Source: Ananas comosus | Taxonomy: Eukaryota; Streptophyta; Magnoliopsida; Poales; Bromeliaceae | Length of the DNA: 64,000 nucleotides | NCBI RefSeq assembly: GCF_001540865.1 | Contig: NC_033638.1 | Coordinates: 4,072,355 to 4,136,354 of the forward strand | Reading direction: 5' to 3' | In this document: positions 35,905 to 45,672 of the stretch, in pieces | How positions within the stretch are numbered: the first letter of the stretch is position 1 | How the letters are laid out: each line of letters starts with the position of its first letter | Program-made: the position numbers and the translations under genes | The notes under the pieces: generated by a model | What the model saw: the letters and a program-made list of their open reading frames with translations, nothing else | What the model was told of the DNA's origin: nothing | Databases searched by the model: none

Positions 35905-38900
35905 GTATATATATATTATGATAACATCCAACAACTATAAAATTATTTACCAATATTTATAAACATAATTATGAGATATGTAAGGGATAACACCTACTAA
36001 AATGAGAAGAGAGATAGTTAGGTTATACTTGAATAAAGATAATTGTATTTATATGCATTATTATTTATTAAACTTGTACAAAAATAGTCATATATATGTA
36101 TAATTACTAATTACTAATCAAATAATCCCATTCAACGCTACATTTCAATCCCACCTTAGGGGAAAAAGAAAAAAAAGACACAACCGCATATAAGGGTTTC
36201 AAGTGCCGCCCGTGCTGTACGGCACGGCGGCGTGCCGTACCGTGCCCCCAAGAAGAGGGCACGGTACAGGGGGTGTCTCGGACTGCCCCCGTCTCGCGGC
36301 ACGCACATGCGTGCCGTTCAAGACAAAGCGGCATGCAGGTGCGTGCCGGCGGCACGTACCGTGCGTGCCGCCCCCTTCTTTTTTTTTTTCTTTTTGGCTT
36401 TTTTTCTGGCTTTTTTTTTGGCTTTTTTTTTTCTTTTGTTCTCTGGGGTATCGAGCCCCTGCCGAGCCACCTATATTGTCTTTTTTTTTCACTTTATTGT
36501 CTTTTTTTCAACTTTTTTTTTGCTTTTTGGTGGATGCCTTTTTTTAACTTCTTATTTATCAATATAGGAGCAAATTTTTAATTGACATATCTGATCCATA
36601 CCGCGAGCCCTCCGCTTCCACCACAAACATCTATTTTTTCTTCGCAAAATATTTTGTCAAAATTTGTCGCACCGCGAAGCTTTCGGTGAATCAAGGGAAT
36701 AAAAATCGATCTCCTAAACAAATTTTGATCATATACTTTTAAAAAGAATAAAAGAACAAAAAAATATAGATGTAATATCGAGAATATATGACTTTCTCAC
36801 AATACTAGCAAATACTTATATCAACATTGTCAAATAAATCTTGTATCTGCAGATGACAATATGCCATATGATCAAGCGTGACGATCTATGTCGAATTAAG
36901 CAGTCATCTCTATGTAAATATGTAAATTTAAATAATTATTGTACTTGTGAATTTTATTATTGTATTTTGATTTCTATTCTACATCAGGTATAGTTGTATT
37001 TTACTTACAAAAAGCTTACATGAATATTAATTGATGAGTATAGTAAGGTATACATAGTAAATATTCATAATTATTTATTTAAATCTTTCAAAATAACATT
37101 ATAAGAGTTTATTGGAACCAAAAAAACTGAAATAAGTCCGTGCCAAAGCGTGCCAGTCGAAGGGCATGCATATCTATCGGTACGCAAGCGTGCCACGTGT
37201 CGGCACGCAAGCATGCCTGTGCCGTGCCGTGCCGTGCCGTGCCAAGGACATAACGGCACGCCCCCGTGCCACGGCACTTTAAACCTTGCCACATATGCAG
37301 CCGCATATGTGGCCGCCTACCGCATATGTGGTCCGATCACATATTGCGCTGCTTACATATGCAATGCGGTTGATGGTTCGAGCAGCATCTACAGCCACAT
37401 AGGCCACTTTTTGGAACATTGGGTTCCTTTTCTTTTGTGGACAAAAGCACCTGGTGCACCTAGTGTATAGACTGGAAAAACAAAACAACCTTCTCCTGTG
37501 TTCCAATCTAAAAGATGTTCTATAACTTATGTTCTTTTTATATGAAGACCTTTTGAATGTCATAGAACACATTCAACAAGTTAAATTCTGATTTTTATTC
37601 TCTATGACTGGGTTTTAGGAGTGTAATCCACAATACACGGGTGCACACAGCAATTTGTAAAAATTATGAGGTATAGACTAAACTGACAAACATAGCTATC
37701 TTGTTTGCAACCCAACCCTGTCAAGTGTCAATATTGAAAAATTTCATGGACTCGATACATGTCCTAGCCAAATATTGCAAGCACCGTCATGAAGAATTAG
37801 GTGGGGAAGAAAATTATGAGTCCTGATCCAACAGATGGATATTTTCTTGGGATCGGCATCAACACCGTTGTGAACTTTTCCCTATTCTTGCCGTAGTGGT
37901 GGTATTTTGGATTGTTGGAAGATGAACGAGGGAAGAAGAGGCGTATGTTGATGATGCGGCATGCAACAGAGAAAGCTATTTTGATTTGATAGTCTATAGG
38001 GGGTAACTCTTCTTCTCCGATAAAAGGCGGCAACATGCGCATAACGGTTGCAAGTAGCACGACCCCCTTATCCTTTTCTTATTCTCCAAAGAGATGTAGC
38101 AGCAAAGTGGGAGGGGTGGCAACAAGGAGAAGTTCATAGATTAGGTTTATACAAAGAAAAGAGTCCCGCATCAAAGTGCCAGCTGTATTCTATAGTTCCT
38201 GCTCTATCCAAGATGGGGCTAATCATCAGCTCAAAATGCTTAAGACCAAGTTGCCATTATTACAATTCTTGTCCTTATATACCTCTGCATAGTTATTTCA
38301 CTACCCAATATGGGACTATTGAGGTGTAACACCTTTACCTCATTTAGGTTTTGACATCCTCGTGAGGCCCACTAACACAATTTGGCATTGCCATACGATG
38401 TGGGATTCTAAACGCCATCACCCCCCCCCCCCCCCCTCCCCGACTCTTCGACGGCGTTACCCAATCAACGGAGGCTTAAACGCCATATTTCAAACATAAA
38501 AGCAGTGGATCAAACACCCCCCACCCCCGGATGCTCCAATCCAAGCTCAAAATCTTCTAGGGTTGAAGTTGGTCCACCACTAAGCTCTACAAGCAAGCTC
38601 CAAGCCTTGCCAAGGTGGGAAAGAGAGAAAGGGGTTGAGCTCCAAGCTCCCTCAAACTAGCTCCTCTTCTTCTTCTCCTCCTTCTTCTTCTTCTCCTTCT
38701 TCTTCTTCTCTCTCTAGAAGGTGTAGGGTGGTGAGAAATGAGGAGGGAAGGGAGTGAAATGGCTAATAAGCCCATCTAGAGTAACAAAATCCAACCAGGC
38801 CCCTCAAAAACCCAATATTACATCAGCCCGAACTGGGCAGTTTTCGCCCAGAGGGACCGGTCTCTCCCCAGCTGGGACCGGTCTCTCGCTGCGAACCCGA

Positions 38901-40018
38901 AAAACCAGCGTTCGGGAACCGGTCTCTCTCTGCGCGGAACCGGTCTCTCACTGCGAGAACGCGTTCGGGAACCGGTCTCGCCCGCCAGGGACCGGTTGCC
39001 TCAGGCTGCCTCAATACTGCTCACTGGGGGAACCGGTCTCTCATTCCAGGGACCGGTCCCCGAGAGTAAAAACTCTCAGGACTTGTCCAGAATTCCAGTT
39101 TTCGAACGTTTTAGGTCGGAATACATTCTACAACCCTCCACCAAGTGTGGAAAAGCTCGAAATACAACCAAACACTCGAACCTCGCAATTTGCAAAGGTC
39201 CAGTGTGTTACACTCACTCTCTCTCTCTAGGGATTTTCTCTCTCTATAAAGAAATCGCCGATTTAGCCGTTTTCGTCGCAACGCGGCTTTTTTGCGGATT
39301 GCGAGGGTCGCTGAGCTTTGGTGGACGTGTGAGGGAGTATTTTGGAGAGCTTTTCGTAGCTCTGGACCAGTAGTTCACTGGTTGGAGGCCTGAGGAGGTA
39401 ATCGACTCAATCTTTCCATTATTAATGTTCTATTGTTGATTTGAGTGTTGATTTTGAGGTTGTTGCTTCCAACTGACTTAAACTGAGAATTCAGCTATTA
39501 AAGATGANCCCCCCCGACCTCTTCGACAGCATCTGGATAATAGCCATGACGTAGGCACCTACTGGTTGTTTCCCACTAAGCAAGTTATATATCGGACAAT
39601 CCAATACCGAAAGCCAAGCCCACATGAAGATTAGGGTTTTCGCTCTGGAGTGGAGCCTAATCTTGGTCAAAAAGCAAGGGAAACAGCAGGAGAAAAACCG
39701 AAACGAAGATGAAGATGGTAAGATGGTAAGATGGTAAGATTAGGGTTGAAGAGGGATTTGGTTACCATGTGGGGGTACTTGTCCTGGTCGACGACGCGGG
39801 TGTTCTCGAGCTTGATGTTGAGATACTGGTCGACGGAGTGGAGGATGCCCCGGATGGCCAGGTCGTTCTTCAGCTCCACCGTCACCTCCTTCCCCACCAG
39901 CTCCTTGAAGTACGAGAAGAACAGCTGCCGGCATCATCATCATCATCATCATCATCATCAGAAACAAGGACAAGAAGATGAAAAGGCAAAGGGAAGACTG
40001 ATCGTTCGTACGTACCAT
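28472..40018 (-). CDS. LSM2: U6 snRNA-associated Sm-like protein LSm2
   Basis: Three exons on the minus strand: 40016-40018 (the start codon alone), 39766-39924 and 28472-28591, joined by GT-AG introns, giving 93 residues, the usual plant LSm2 length. The Sm fold is seen as LFFSYFKELVGKEVTVELKN, then AIRGILHSVDQYLNIKLENT (Sm1), and RNCFIRGSVVRYVQLP (Sm2), ending in ATRREARGG. LSm2 is a ring subunit of LSm2-8, which binds the U6 3' end in the nucleus, and of LSm1-7, which acts in cytoplasmic mRNA decay. All key residues are present, so the gene looks intact. Intron 1 (39925-40015) has a (CAT)n microsatellite. Intron 2 (28592-39765) is about 11.2 kb and full of transposons. The 5' leader probably covers 40019 to about 40145. 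I recognise no other exon: the join after PHM matches the family exactly. Confidence 0.93.
28895..29075. repeat. Tandem duplication in LSM2 intron 2
   Basis: Two copies of an approximately 90-bp unit (TTACATTCACAGATGATGTG, TTTTATCAGCGGATG, AGCCAGAGGAA). A second small duplication with CTTGTTTTCCTTATCCAACAA lies at 29880-30005. Confidence 0.8.
29076..30317. other. LSM2 intron 2, no recognised element
   Basis: AT-rich intron sequence with a short (GA)n run at 29686-29711. No gene or clear transposon recognised. Confidence 0.4.
30318..30570. repeat. Intron segment repeated at 37548-37795
   Basis: Shares CTTTTGAATG, AAATTCTGA-like runs, GGAGTG, AGGTATAGACTAAA, TGACCAAAGTAGCT and CCAGCCAAATATTGC with 37548-37795, diverged. 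A third partial copy starts near 30650. Both main copies lie near short (A/G)CATATGCGATATG-type words. Confidence 0.6.
30890..31080. repeat. (TA)n-derived low-complexity tract
   Basis: Degenerate TATA/CATA run. A TAGAATTAGGCTG fold-back start follows at once. Confidence 0.75.
31080..31325. repeat. Fold-back element type A
   Basis: Type A interior (TTAGGATGATAGTGGTCCC, GGGTTGAGTGGGTAGTTG), with ends TACTATTAATAGTATTTGG and AACACTATTAATAGTA. Confidence 0.7.
31405..31635. repeat. Fold-back element type A' (reverse)
   Basis: Reverse copy with CACCTACCACCACC and CCTTGGTGGGGGTTGGTGC, and ends matching AAAGCACCAACCCGTTGTGC. Confidence 0.6.
31636..31708. repeat. (TA)n(GA)n microsatellite
   Basis: TA and GA runs between fold-back elements. 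Confidence 0.85.
31710..32250. repeat. Fold-back element type B
   Basis: Inverted arms (GATGATGGAGCCTTAAATCG against CACCGATTTGAAGACTTCATC). Left end is GAGCTAGAATGCTATCG and right end ATAGTATTCCAGCTC. Confidence 0.65.
32270..32490. repeat. Fold-back element with a long hairpin (type D)
   Basis: A distinct palindromic element. GCTACTGTGGCGCTATTAGG and CTCCTAATAGCACAGTAGC form the ends, and GATGAGAGAGAGAAGTG / CCTCTCTCTCATCC plus AATTGAGAAATTGGG / TCTCAATTTTTCC make an inner stem. Followed by (TA)n. Confidence 0.65.
32870..35825. mobile_element. Mutator-type MITE, split by a solo LTR
   Basis: Terminal inverted repeats GGGGCAATTGCTTATATACC and (reverse) GGGATAATTGCCTATATACC. The perfect 9-bp target duplication TATAGTATA (32861-32869 and 35826-35834) is the Mutator signature. 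Without the inserted LTR it is about 506 bp and has no gene. It lies in LSM2 intron 2. Confidence 0.85.
33262..35706 (+). mobile_element. Solo Ty3-gypsy LTR (2.45 kb)
   Basis: Starts TGTAAGGAAGTG and ends GGGGCGTGACA, with a perfect 5-bp duplication TAACT (33257-33261 and 35707-35711). Near its end it shares GGGAACTAT...ATAGTTCTCAC and AGGATCGCGG with the Tekay LTRs, so it is a related family. Six ACCGGT-centred motifs lie at 33440-33665. Internal sequence was lost by LTR-LTR recombination. The open frames in it are not credible genes. Confidence 0.9.
35850..35905. repeat. (TA)n microsatellite
   Basis: Long TA run after the MULE target duplication. A flanking phrase ACATCCAACAACTATAAAA is repeated on both sides (35839 and 35925). 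Confidence 0.85.
36191..37288. mobile_element. hAT-like element with GTGCCG-rich ends
   Basis: Ends are inverted (AAGGGTTTCAAGTGCCG left; reverse of right end AAGGTTTAAAGTGCCG) and subterminal regions are packed with GTGCCG/CGGCAC words. Flanks CCGCATAT and CCACATAT differ by one base, compatible with an 8-bp hAT duplication. The interior is T-rich and has no transposase. Confidence 0.55.
37548..37795. repeat. Second copy of the 30318-30570 segment
   Basis: Diverged direct copy; see that entry. It follows short CATATGTGG-type repeats at 37290-37370. Confidence 0.6.
37796..38149. other. LSM2 intron 2, no recognised element
   Basis: No gene or clear transposon seen between the 37548-37795 repeat and the TRIM fragment. 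Confidence 0.4.
38150..38505 (+). mobile_element. TRIM-related fragment
   Basis: GCTCAAAATGCTTAAGACC, CCCAATATGGGACTATTGAG and GTGTAACACC resemble the TRIM LTR end. The following GACATCCTCGTGAGGCCCACT resembles its internal region (GACGTCCTCGTCAGTCCAAT). It ends in poly-C runs (38421-38437, 38515-38527). Confidence 0.5.
38506..39211 (-). mobile_element. Truncated Tekay-related LTR
   Basis: On the minus strand begins TGTAACACACTGGACCTTTG at 39211, the same start as the other Tekay LTRs, but it diverges later. Eight ACCGGT-centred motifs lie at 38865-39065, and a (GAA)n run (plus strand CTT) at 38660-38715. Only the first 0.7 kb of LTR remains. Confidence 0.7.
39212..39510. other. Unassigned GC-richer stretch
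   Basis: No known element recognised. Possibly another LTR leader (CTCTATAAAGAAATCGCCG). A single N at 39508 marks uncertain assembly. Confidence 0.3.
39931..39960. repeat. (CAT)n microsatellite in LSM2 intron 1
   Basis: Trinucleotide run directly next to the acceptor of intron 1 (minus-strand ATG repeats, then CCGGCAG). Length changes here could shift the distance to the acceptor. Confidence 0.9.
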
Positions 40019-40271
40019 CTCGATCTTGCGTGCGACAAGCTCCGACGGTGGAGGGCGGGCGACGAGCGTCGGAGCGACTACTTGTTTGCTTTCTCAAACA
40101 CGAAAAGCAAAAACAAAACCTTCGCTCTCTGCCGCTTCGGCCGGGGTTAAGATAGAAAGAAAGATCACTTGAGGGACTTTCAAGTCCGAGCCGGACTCAA
40201 GAATAGAAAATGCCTAATTCAAGCAGGTCCAGTCTTTTCATCTTTTACTACCTTAATAAATGTCGGAGATA

Positions 40272-40424
40272 CCGTCCGTCCGCAGAGCAAGTAGCAAAGA
40301 ATTTGATGGTTAATATCCGAGATCCCAAATTCGAATCCTAGTTAATTCATATTTTCAGCTAAGTTTATTTCTAAATAAAATATGTGAAACAGGTGGGATG
40401 CTAGCTATCTATCAAAAATAAATA
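40272..40424 (+). mobile_element. tRNA-derived SINE upstream of LSM2
   Basis: Box B word ATTCGAATCC, then TAAGTTTATTTCTAAATA, GATGCTAGCTATCTATC and an A-rich tail. The 17-bp target duplication AATAAATGTCGGAGATA (40255-40271 and 40425-40441) is perfect. It may sit in the LSM2 promoter region. Confidence 0.85.
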
Positions 40425-40441
40425 AATAAATGTCGGAGATA

Positions 40442-40823
40442 GTGAACGAGGCTGAAAATTAATTTTAAAGCTAAGGCTCAACTTTAACTTAAAATTAATT
40501 CAAGTCGAACTTGAACTTTGAATTAGCCTAACATCGAGTCCAGCAAGCTCGAGCTCTAAACAAGCCGATTGAAATCTCTAATATTGTGCAGCATATGGTT
40601 TAATTTTTATACTATATTGTCTAGAACTAGATATAAAAATATGTCTAATAGTGCAATATAAAAAATATATATATGAAATACACTAGTATAATATTAAAAA
40701 AAATAATTTATGAGTTAATATATCTAATTTTGTAACTGCTCACTTCTATTTGTATTTTTGTTCTAGCATTACATGTCTTATCTTTTGCATCAAACTTCAT
40801 ATCATCTATTTTCAACCATACTA
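40442..40823. other. AT-rich spacer
   Basis: Nothing recognised. Confidence 0.4.
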
Positions 40824-41400
40824 TCAAAAAAAAAGCACGTATCTCCACGTTGTGGGCCTTGCAGAGGTGTATGTGGTCCACCTCAAATCACGCATCGAGA
40901 TGGCTGTTGACCTCATGAGTCCCCGAGATGACGATGAGTTGCACTCTCGAGACCGGCTCCTAGAATGTTTCGATGGCATCCTTGAGCTTGACTTGCAATT
41001 TAAGCCCTCAGCCACTTGTCTTTTGCCCTTCACTTTTCTTAGGATTTCTCTTTCCGTCTTTACAATCTTTGGGCCTTTCTCCACTATCGAGGTACAATCC
41101 ATAACCTCTTAAAATGTCTGGAGGTCTACTATCTGCACCAACCTATAAATGACCGTCTAAGGCCCAACTCAAACATTTGAGCCTTGTCCTCATCGTCCCT
41201 CACCATATGAGAAATGCAATTCAACAGTCGAGAGAACTTTCTCTCGTACTCTGCTATTGCCATGTCCCCCAGCGAAGATTGTAAGGGTCTCGCTCCATCT
41301 ATCTGTTGACACTTTATGGGAAGTATGCCATGGAAAGTAATTCCTTGAACCTCTCTATGTGATTGCTGTCAAGTCCGTGTTAGGATCATCTTGGATCCTC
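40824..41400 (-). pseudogene. Tekay gag remnant
   Basis: Minus-strand reading GKRQVAEG, then RMPSKHSRSRSR, matches the gag basic region before the zinc knuckle, and the 41150-41390 part matches the gag core of the other elements at DNA level. It is inverted relative to the adjoining LTR piece, so the two come from different events. Confidence 0.6.
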
Positions 41401-41791
41401 GCTCACTATAGACAGTGTAAAGTATTTAATAGTTCTCATTCCTATTTTGTTGATGCTTTTGTTTACAGAGCCATCCACACCGGAAAAGGCTAGGGACTGC
41501 AGCAAAGGAGTCGCGTCTAGCTAGACTTAGATCGCAGTTTCTACTAGGTGGTTATCTCTCTTTTTGTTTTAGTTGGAGAGAGAGATGTTGTACCCTATGT
41601 ATAGAGACCGCCACTTTTGTATTCAGCTTTTATTTATGTGAATTACTTGGTGTACTATTTTGTGGATCATGTTGTTTAGTATTTTACTTTCCTATACTTA
41701 TCTTTAGTGAGTAGATTATGTTTCATGCTCTAATATCATGTTAGAAGTTGTTCTTTTCCGGTTTTATTATATCTTGATGATGTAGACGCCT

Positions 41792-44700
41792 TGTAACACA
41801 CTGGACCTTTGCAAATTGCGAGGTTCGAGTGTTTTATCTGTGTTTTGAGCTTTTTCAGATATTCTGGAGGGTCGTAGACAGTGTTCCGACCCATGGCTCG
41901 CATCTCGAGAATTGAGATTTAAAACTTAGCACCAAAATCCAAAAGATTGGATTTTTGGGTCTGCTCTCGGGTTGCCTCAGCAGGGCTGTGTACCGGTCCA
42001 GTCTTGATGGTTGTACCGATACAGAAAGTGTACCGGTACACCTTGATGGTTGTACCGGTACAAATGTGGTGAATGGCCAACCCGAGGCTCGGATTTGGTG
42101 TCTCGCAGGATGTAATACACTGAACTTTTGCCAATTGCAGAGTTCGAGTGTGTGGAAGGCAAAGTGGAACTATCCTATATATTCTAAAAGGCTTGGACAA
42201 GTTTTTGGACAAGTTAGAGGGTGATTGGAAAGCTAAAAGCAAGAAAGTGCATTGATCTGGCGAAATCAATGTTTTCCTGCTTGCTGTACCGGTACAGCCA
42301 TCACCTTGTACCGGTACAGACTGGCAGAAAAGTGGCAGCAAGGGTCTTTTGGTCATTTCACATTCTAATACTTATCTACCTGACCCAGCTCGACTTCTGG
42401 AGCACCTTGGAAGGTAGTNGCAAGCTGGACTACCTTGAGTAGGTCCCTGTGAATGAAAGGAAAGTGCTAAAGGGAATTGGACAGTAATGAATGATTACCC
42501 GTTACAGTGTATAGTAGTTACTTACACATTTATGCATATGTTCATGCTTATCATAGTTGCTATGCTTCTATTATTCAGTTGACTCATTACTGTTGAAACT
42601 ATGATTACATGTTGCTTACATGCTCATTACCTGTTAGCATTGCATAATTATTTATCATGCATTTACTGTTTTCGCTTTCATTTAGTACATCGTGAGCCTA
42701 GTGGTGTAATTCGCCGAGCTGGCGGCTTACCCACTGGGAACTATTGTTAATAGTTCTCACGCCCTTTTTATGGTTGTTTTTACAGAGCCATCTACAGGCG
42801 AGGCTAGGGATCGTGGCAAGGGAGTCGCGTCTAGCTAGACATTGCTAGGGGCATGCTAGTCGATCACCTTGCTACTCGGGCTACGGCCGAGGGTGATGTC
42901 CCTATGTATAGAGAGACTACCATTGTACCTATTTTTGTATACCCCGTGATGTATATTTACTGTTGAACCAGATGTTTTGGTTGTGATACTTCTTCCTGTG
43001 GTTGAGATTTTTGGATTGTATACTCTTTGTTCTTTTACTAATAGTATATCGACTTGTACATTGCTCTGATATCAGGATAGGACTTTCTTTGTTTTACTTA
43101 CTATCGACTTGCTTTCTTCGTAGATGCCTTATATACTGCAGGTGTATGGCGGGTCTGTGCACGTACCGGATATGCTTCCGCTGGTACCCGGGCGTGACAC
43201 AGGATTTGTACCGGTGCACTTTTTCGTGTACCGGTACACAATACAGTGCGAGCTGTTTTTGTAGAGGGGTGTATTTGCAATTATTGCTAACTCTATATAA
43301 CCTACCCCAGCCCCCTTTGAGTGCCCTTTTGAGTCCTAACCAGTGAAGAATTAGGGTAAGGCTTCCTCCACTTGTTTGATCTCCAGTTTTAATGGATTTT
43401 TTGCATGTTTTGATCTCCTCCTCTTTGTTTTTTCTTGCTTCTTGTTGGGTTCCACCATGGGAGAAGCTTGGATTTTGGGATTGGAGCTTGATAGAGGATC
43501 AACCTTCAACCCTAGGTCACCTTGAGCTTTGTTTGGAGCTTCCCTTGAGGTTAGTATCATGATTCTTCCGTTAGATTCTTGATTTGGAGGATTTTTGATG
43601 TTGGAACCCTAGATTTGGAACTTAGGGTTTATTAAGGGGATTTTTGATTAGAGGCTTTTGAAGCCCAATTGATCTCATTAAAACTTTTGTTTAGGTTGGT
43701 TTGGAAGGACTCTAACTCCCATTTGGAGATCGAGAGAGTTTCCTTCGCATTCGGTGAGTTTTCTTCACCTTTGCTTGAGTTGCTTAATGTTTGAGCAATT
43801 AATTGTTCGTAACGTTCGTGTATCTCTCTTTTCTATACCTTTAGGGTGCTAGGAGAGTAGTGGGCAACCTCGTTCGGCGAAACGAAGAGTTGCGAGAGTC
43901 ACGGTAGGTTTGACTTCATGAAACAGGGGAGAAATATCCCCTGTGTGTTTTATATTTGTCGTATCGTCGAGATGCATGCATATTCATACTAGATAGAATT
44001 TTTATGAATTTTAGAATACTTAAAATGCATGCAGTATGTATCATGAAAATTCAACTCTATATAGTAGAGCCTTATGTGGATTATACATGCATGTGAGTAG
44101 TATTCTTTCTTGTGGATTGGAAACATGTCTCATATGATGAAAATGACTCGATTTATGTATTCTTTAGCACTAAACTCATGTTTGGACTTAGTGGATAAAA
44201 GTGCTATAAAGGGGCACCCGACTTAGTAAACTATGAAACTGCAACATAGAGACATAGTAATAGGCCATTTGGACATCGACTATATTTCATGTTTTAGACA
44301 TGATGACATAGTGATAAGCCTTTGAGATATTTACTACATTTCATATTTTAGACATGATGACTTGAGACTCAAACAGACTTTTACGCTTGCTTGCCATTGT
44401 GCTCATTCGCACAGCCTTGTGAGGGTCGCTCCCCACAAGCCGGCACTCCGGAGATAGCCATCGCGACACATGCTCGCCCGTGCGGGATTGGGCGCCGAAA
44501 TGGGATGCCGTGGGAGAGGCTCATTCTTAGAGTGGGGATGTTGACTACCACGGGGCCATTAGGCACGGCGCAAGCCGGACTACCCACGAGTAGGTCCTAT
44601 GAGATTTGGAACAAGTGGAACCAATTTGTAAATGAACAATTTGACAAGTTAGCAAACATTGACAATTTACTAGTTACCTGTGGACATCATAATAGTTGCA

Positions 44701-45332
44701 CTTATGCATATTTATAGTACAGTAGTATTCTTACTTATGCAAATTCATGCTAAGTGGAGATATCGTGTTGTAGCAAACTTTCATGTTTATTTGCTTATTG
44801 TTTATATTGCTTTACTCGTACTTACCCCTTTTCAGTTTTTGGGCCTAGTGGCGTATTTCACTGAAATCAGTAATTGCCCACTAGAAACTATTATTTAATA
44901 GTTCTCACGCCCTCTGTTTTATGGTTTTCTTTCAGAGCCTTCAGCACCGGTAGAGGCACGGGATCGCGGCAAAGGGGTCGCATAGCTAGATAGCAAGGAT
45001 TTACATTTTGCTTAGGTGATTTTCTCTCTTTTTGGATTATTGTTGTGAGAGAGAGAGGTTTTGTATCCATGTATAGAGACAACCTATGTACTATTCTTAG
45101 CACTTGTATTTGGATTTTCAGTTGTACTACTTTATAGTTTTTTTTTAGTGGACTTTAGCCTTTCGCTTATTTCTCTATTGTAGATTATAGTTGTTCTCTG
45201 CTCTGATACTTCTAGATGTCTTTCTACTATTACTTTATTTACCGTTTTATTGTAGACGCCTTATACGTTTTAGACATATGGCGGGTCTGGGCACGTGCCG
45301 GACAGGCTTCCGCTGGGTCCCAGGGCGTGACA
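41792..45332 (+). repeat. 5' LTR of the plus-strand Tekay element
   Basis: TGTAACACACTGG to GGGCGTGACA. Interrupted by the solo LTR at 42111-43199. An N at 42419 lies within the nested part. Confidence 0.9.
42111..43199 (+). mobile_element. Nested solo LTR (1,089 bp)
   Basis: TGTAATACACTG to GGGCGTGACA, with a perfect duplication CAGGA (42106-42110 and 43200-43204). The same site is unoccupied in the 3' LTR (50863-50867). Shares LTR-end words with Tekay LTRs but is less than half as long. Two GTACCGGTAC palindromes lie near 42285-42320. Confidence 0.93.
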
Positions 45333-45340
45333 GATTAATT

Positions 45341-45353
45341 TGGTATCAGAGCC
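45341..45353 (+). other. Primer binding site (tRNA-Met type)
   Basis: TGGTATCAGAGCC, eight bases inside the 5' LTR end. Complementary in type to the initiator tRNA-Met 3' end. Confidence 0.85.
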
Positions 45354-45672
45354 TATGGTTGAGTCTTAATGGACCTAGCAAATCTTAGGCCGGTTGGACT
45401 ATAGAAAATAGGCTCGTGAGAGACGAAATCTATTTGATTTGTAAGCGAAAGTATCATGATTGGGTATTCTTGATAACTCTAAAAAGTGGAGTTAAATTGA
45501 AGTGTATAGCTTCTAACTTCGCGGAGGGTTACGTTGGCGGCCGACAACGTAACATCGGGAGTTAGTAGTGAAGAACACTTTCTTACTTTCACATGATTTG
45601 GGTATTATCTTCTTGAGTGGGGATTCGATAACGTGGGTTTACTAACTTGCGCTTTTATGATGTTGTAGTGAG

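Noticed and set aside
36199..36581. Several overlapping open frames with poly-Lys or poly-Phe
   Set aside because: They come from low-complexity T runs and GTGCCG repeats in the hAT-like element.
38423..38437. Poly-C run as a possible structural element
   Set aside because: More likely a sequencing or homopolymer artefact within a TRIM fragment. No partner sequence seen.
39731..40150. Plus-strand frames with a His or Ser run
   Set aside because: They are antisense to LSM2 exon 2 and the (CAT)n microsatellite.
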